From Kiritimatiellia bacterium (GTDB taxonomy: Bacteria > Verrucomicrobiota > Kiritimatiellia > RFP12 > UBA1067), in assembly GCA_017521065.1 (NCBI GenBank), contig JAFXEA010000574.1, positions 1 to 5,488 of the forward strand: a DNA stretch of 5,488 nt, given 5' to 3'. Below the pieces are notes generated by a model, which did no database searches, had not been told where the DNA came from, and was given only the letters and a program-made list of their open reading frames with translations. Both the position numbers and the translations under genes were made by a program. Shown one piece after another: positions 4,845-5,488 of the stretch. Numbering within the stretch: position 1 is the first letter of the stretch; each line of letters starts with the position of its first letter.

Positions 4845-5488
4845 ATGAAGAAGCTTATTTTTGCAGCAGCGGCCGTCGCCGGTATGGGCGCGTTCGCTCT
4901 CGAATCCGCCAACGTGGTTGGCTACAACGCTGGCTCTACCGGTTCTGACAATAACTTCGCCACCATCCCGTTTGCTTCCATCGGCTACAACACCGCCGAC
5001 ATTCAGCAAATTAAGCTTAGCGATGGTGGAGCAGGTGGCATTGGCTGGGGTACCGAAACGTTTGCAATTTGGGAAGGCCTTCCTTCTCCTGTTGTTGGGT
5101 CTGGCTTTGTATATTTGGATGCTTCCATGGATCCTACAGCTCAGGCAACCGATTATTACTGGGGTGATGCTGAGGGCAACAAGGCTGCGTATTCGATTGC
5201 TGCAGGACAGGGTATCATAATTAACTGTGCCGCCAATCTTGAAATCAGCACTTCTGGAGAAGTTTCTGACGATCAGATAGAGTTCACCACTGTTCAGGAT
5301 AACAATTTCACGGGCAATCCGTTCCCCTCTGACATTGACATTCAGGCAATTAAGATCAGCGATGGTGGTGCTGGTACGATTGGTTGGGGAACTGAGACGT
5401 TTGCTATTTGGGCTGGGCTTCCTACTGCCGTTGTCGGATCGGGCTTTGTGTATTTGGATGCTTCCATGGATCCTACAGCTCAGGCAAC
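4845..5488 (+). CDS. Secreted repeat protein, function unknown (3' end outside window)
   Basis: The frame is open for 214 codons to the window edge. Residues 1-18 (MKKLIFAAAAVAGMGAFA) are a Sec signal peptide with a likely cut after AFA. The mature part begins LESANVVGYNAG, an opening I associate with large families of secreted proteins in Kiritimatiellota/Lentisphaerota; that is recollection, not a search. From Asp35 a module of about 113-117 residues runs DNNFATIPF, ADIQQIKLSD, GWGTETFAIW, GSGFVYLDASMDPTAQ, YYWGD, GQGIIINCAA, then SGEVSDDQ. A second copy begins at Asp152 and is cut by the window end. The modules look beta-rich and Gly/Asp-rich with a single Cys. After about the 50th codon codon use turns more T/A-rich than in the minus-strand genes. 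No enzyme motif is visible; a surface or extracellular structural role is a guess. Confidence 0.85.
   Translation, partial: MKKLIFAAAAVAGMGAFALESANVVGYNAGSTGSDNNFATIPFASIGYNTADIQQIKLSDGGAGGIGWGTETFAIWEGLPSPVVGSGFVYLDASMDPTAQATDYYWGDAEGNKAAYSIAAGQGIIINCAANLEISTSGEVSDDQIEFTTVQDNNFTGNPFPSDIDIQAIKISDGGAGTIGWGTETFAIWAGLPTAVVGSGFVYLDASMDPTAQA
4947..5488 (+). repeat. Tandem about 113-codon coding repeats (one full, one partial)
   Basis: The first unit runs from about 4947 to 5297 and the second from 5298 past the edge. Between the IQ(Q/A)IK(L/I)SD blocks the period is 339 nt. The 38 nt at 5112-5149 are identical to those at 5451-5488, synonymous sites included, while the 5' part of the module (NFATIPFASIGYNT against NFTGNPFPSDI) has diverged and differs by four codons in length. 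This mosaic points to recent duplication or gene conversion of the 3' half. Confidence 0.85.

Noticed and set aside
4808..4912. N-terminal extension of the Cas12a-like frame to an ATG at 4912, adding a hydrophobic FFIFLILVIV segment.
   Set aside because: The extra 35 codons are read antisense to the signal-peptide start of the divergent gene, and the Cas12a signature begins only after the ATG at 4807. The hydrophobic run is the complement of the neighbouring gene's A-rich start.
1..5488. CRISPR array or Cas12a-type direct repeat (TCTAC...GTAGAT).
   Set aside because: Isolated GTAGA or TCTAC strings occur, but no TCTAC/GTAGAT hairpin and no regularly spaced repeats are present.

Overview
The window reads as chromosomal DNA of a PVC-group bacterium, most likely a gut Kiritimatiellota/Lentisphaerota-type organism. 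This is inference. It rests on a GC-rich coding style, a secreted glycosidase with a carbohydrate-binding module, a Ser-Ala-Asn-Val-Val-Gly-Tyr-type secreted repeat protein of a kind I associate with that group, and degenerate heptanucleotide repeats in and between genes. No tRNA, rRNA, integrase, transposase or CRISPR array is visible.

Layout, left to right. At 1-58 (minus strand) lies the start of a family-2 glycosyltransferase resembling dolichyl/polyprenyl-phosphate mannose synthases, with an extended -10 promoter almost on top of its start. At 97-1884 (minus) is a GH27 alpha-galactosidase-like enzyme with a C-terminal carbohydrate-binding module. At 1921-2778 (minus) is an exported glycerophosphodiester phosphodiesterase. 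The last two form a probable two-gene operon (phosphodiesterase first, 36-nt gap) read from an extended -10 promoter at 2812-2820. From about 2841 to 2979 the intergenic gap is filled by a nested palindromic, MITE-like element.

The standout is the minus-strand gene at 2993-4807. Its 604-residue product carries several hallmark stretches of Cas12a (Cpf1): the N-terminal WED-I signature, the WED-II and WED-III blocks, and the RuvC-I and RuvC-II regions in the right order. It is less than half the usual size. The REC2 and PAM-interacting regions are missing or collapsed. The RuvC-I catalytic Asp is replaced by Ser, the RuvC-II Glu is replaced by Asp, and the whole Nuc/RuvC-III end is absent. In place of that end there is a 180-bp heptanucleotide-repeat element read in frame, then about 59 residues resembling the N-terminal domain of GspF/PilC. 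No CRISPR array, cas1, cas2 or cas4 is nearby. This looks like a nuclease-dead, miniaturised, stand-alone Cas12a relative; a repurposed RNA- or DNA-binding protein is plausible, and a decaying fragment is the main alternative.

Only 37 bp separates its start from a divergent plus-strand gene (4845 to beyond the window end) for a signal-peptide-bearing protein built of about 113-residue repeats. The second repeat contains a 38-nt block identical to the first. The back-to-back arrangement invites the hypothesis that the dead Cas12a-like protein regulates this surface or secreted protein, but nothing in the sequence proves it.
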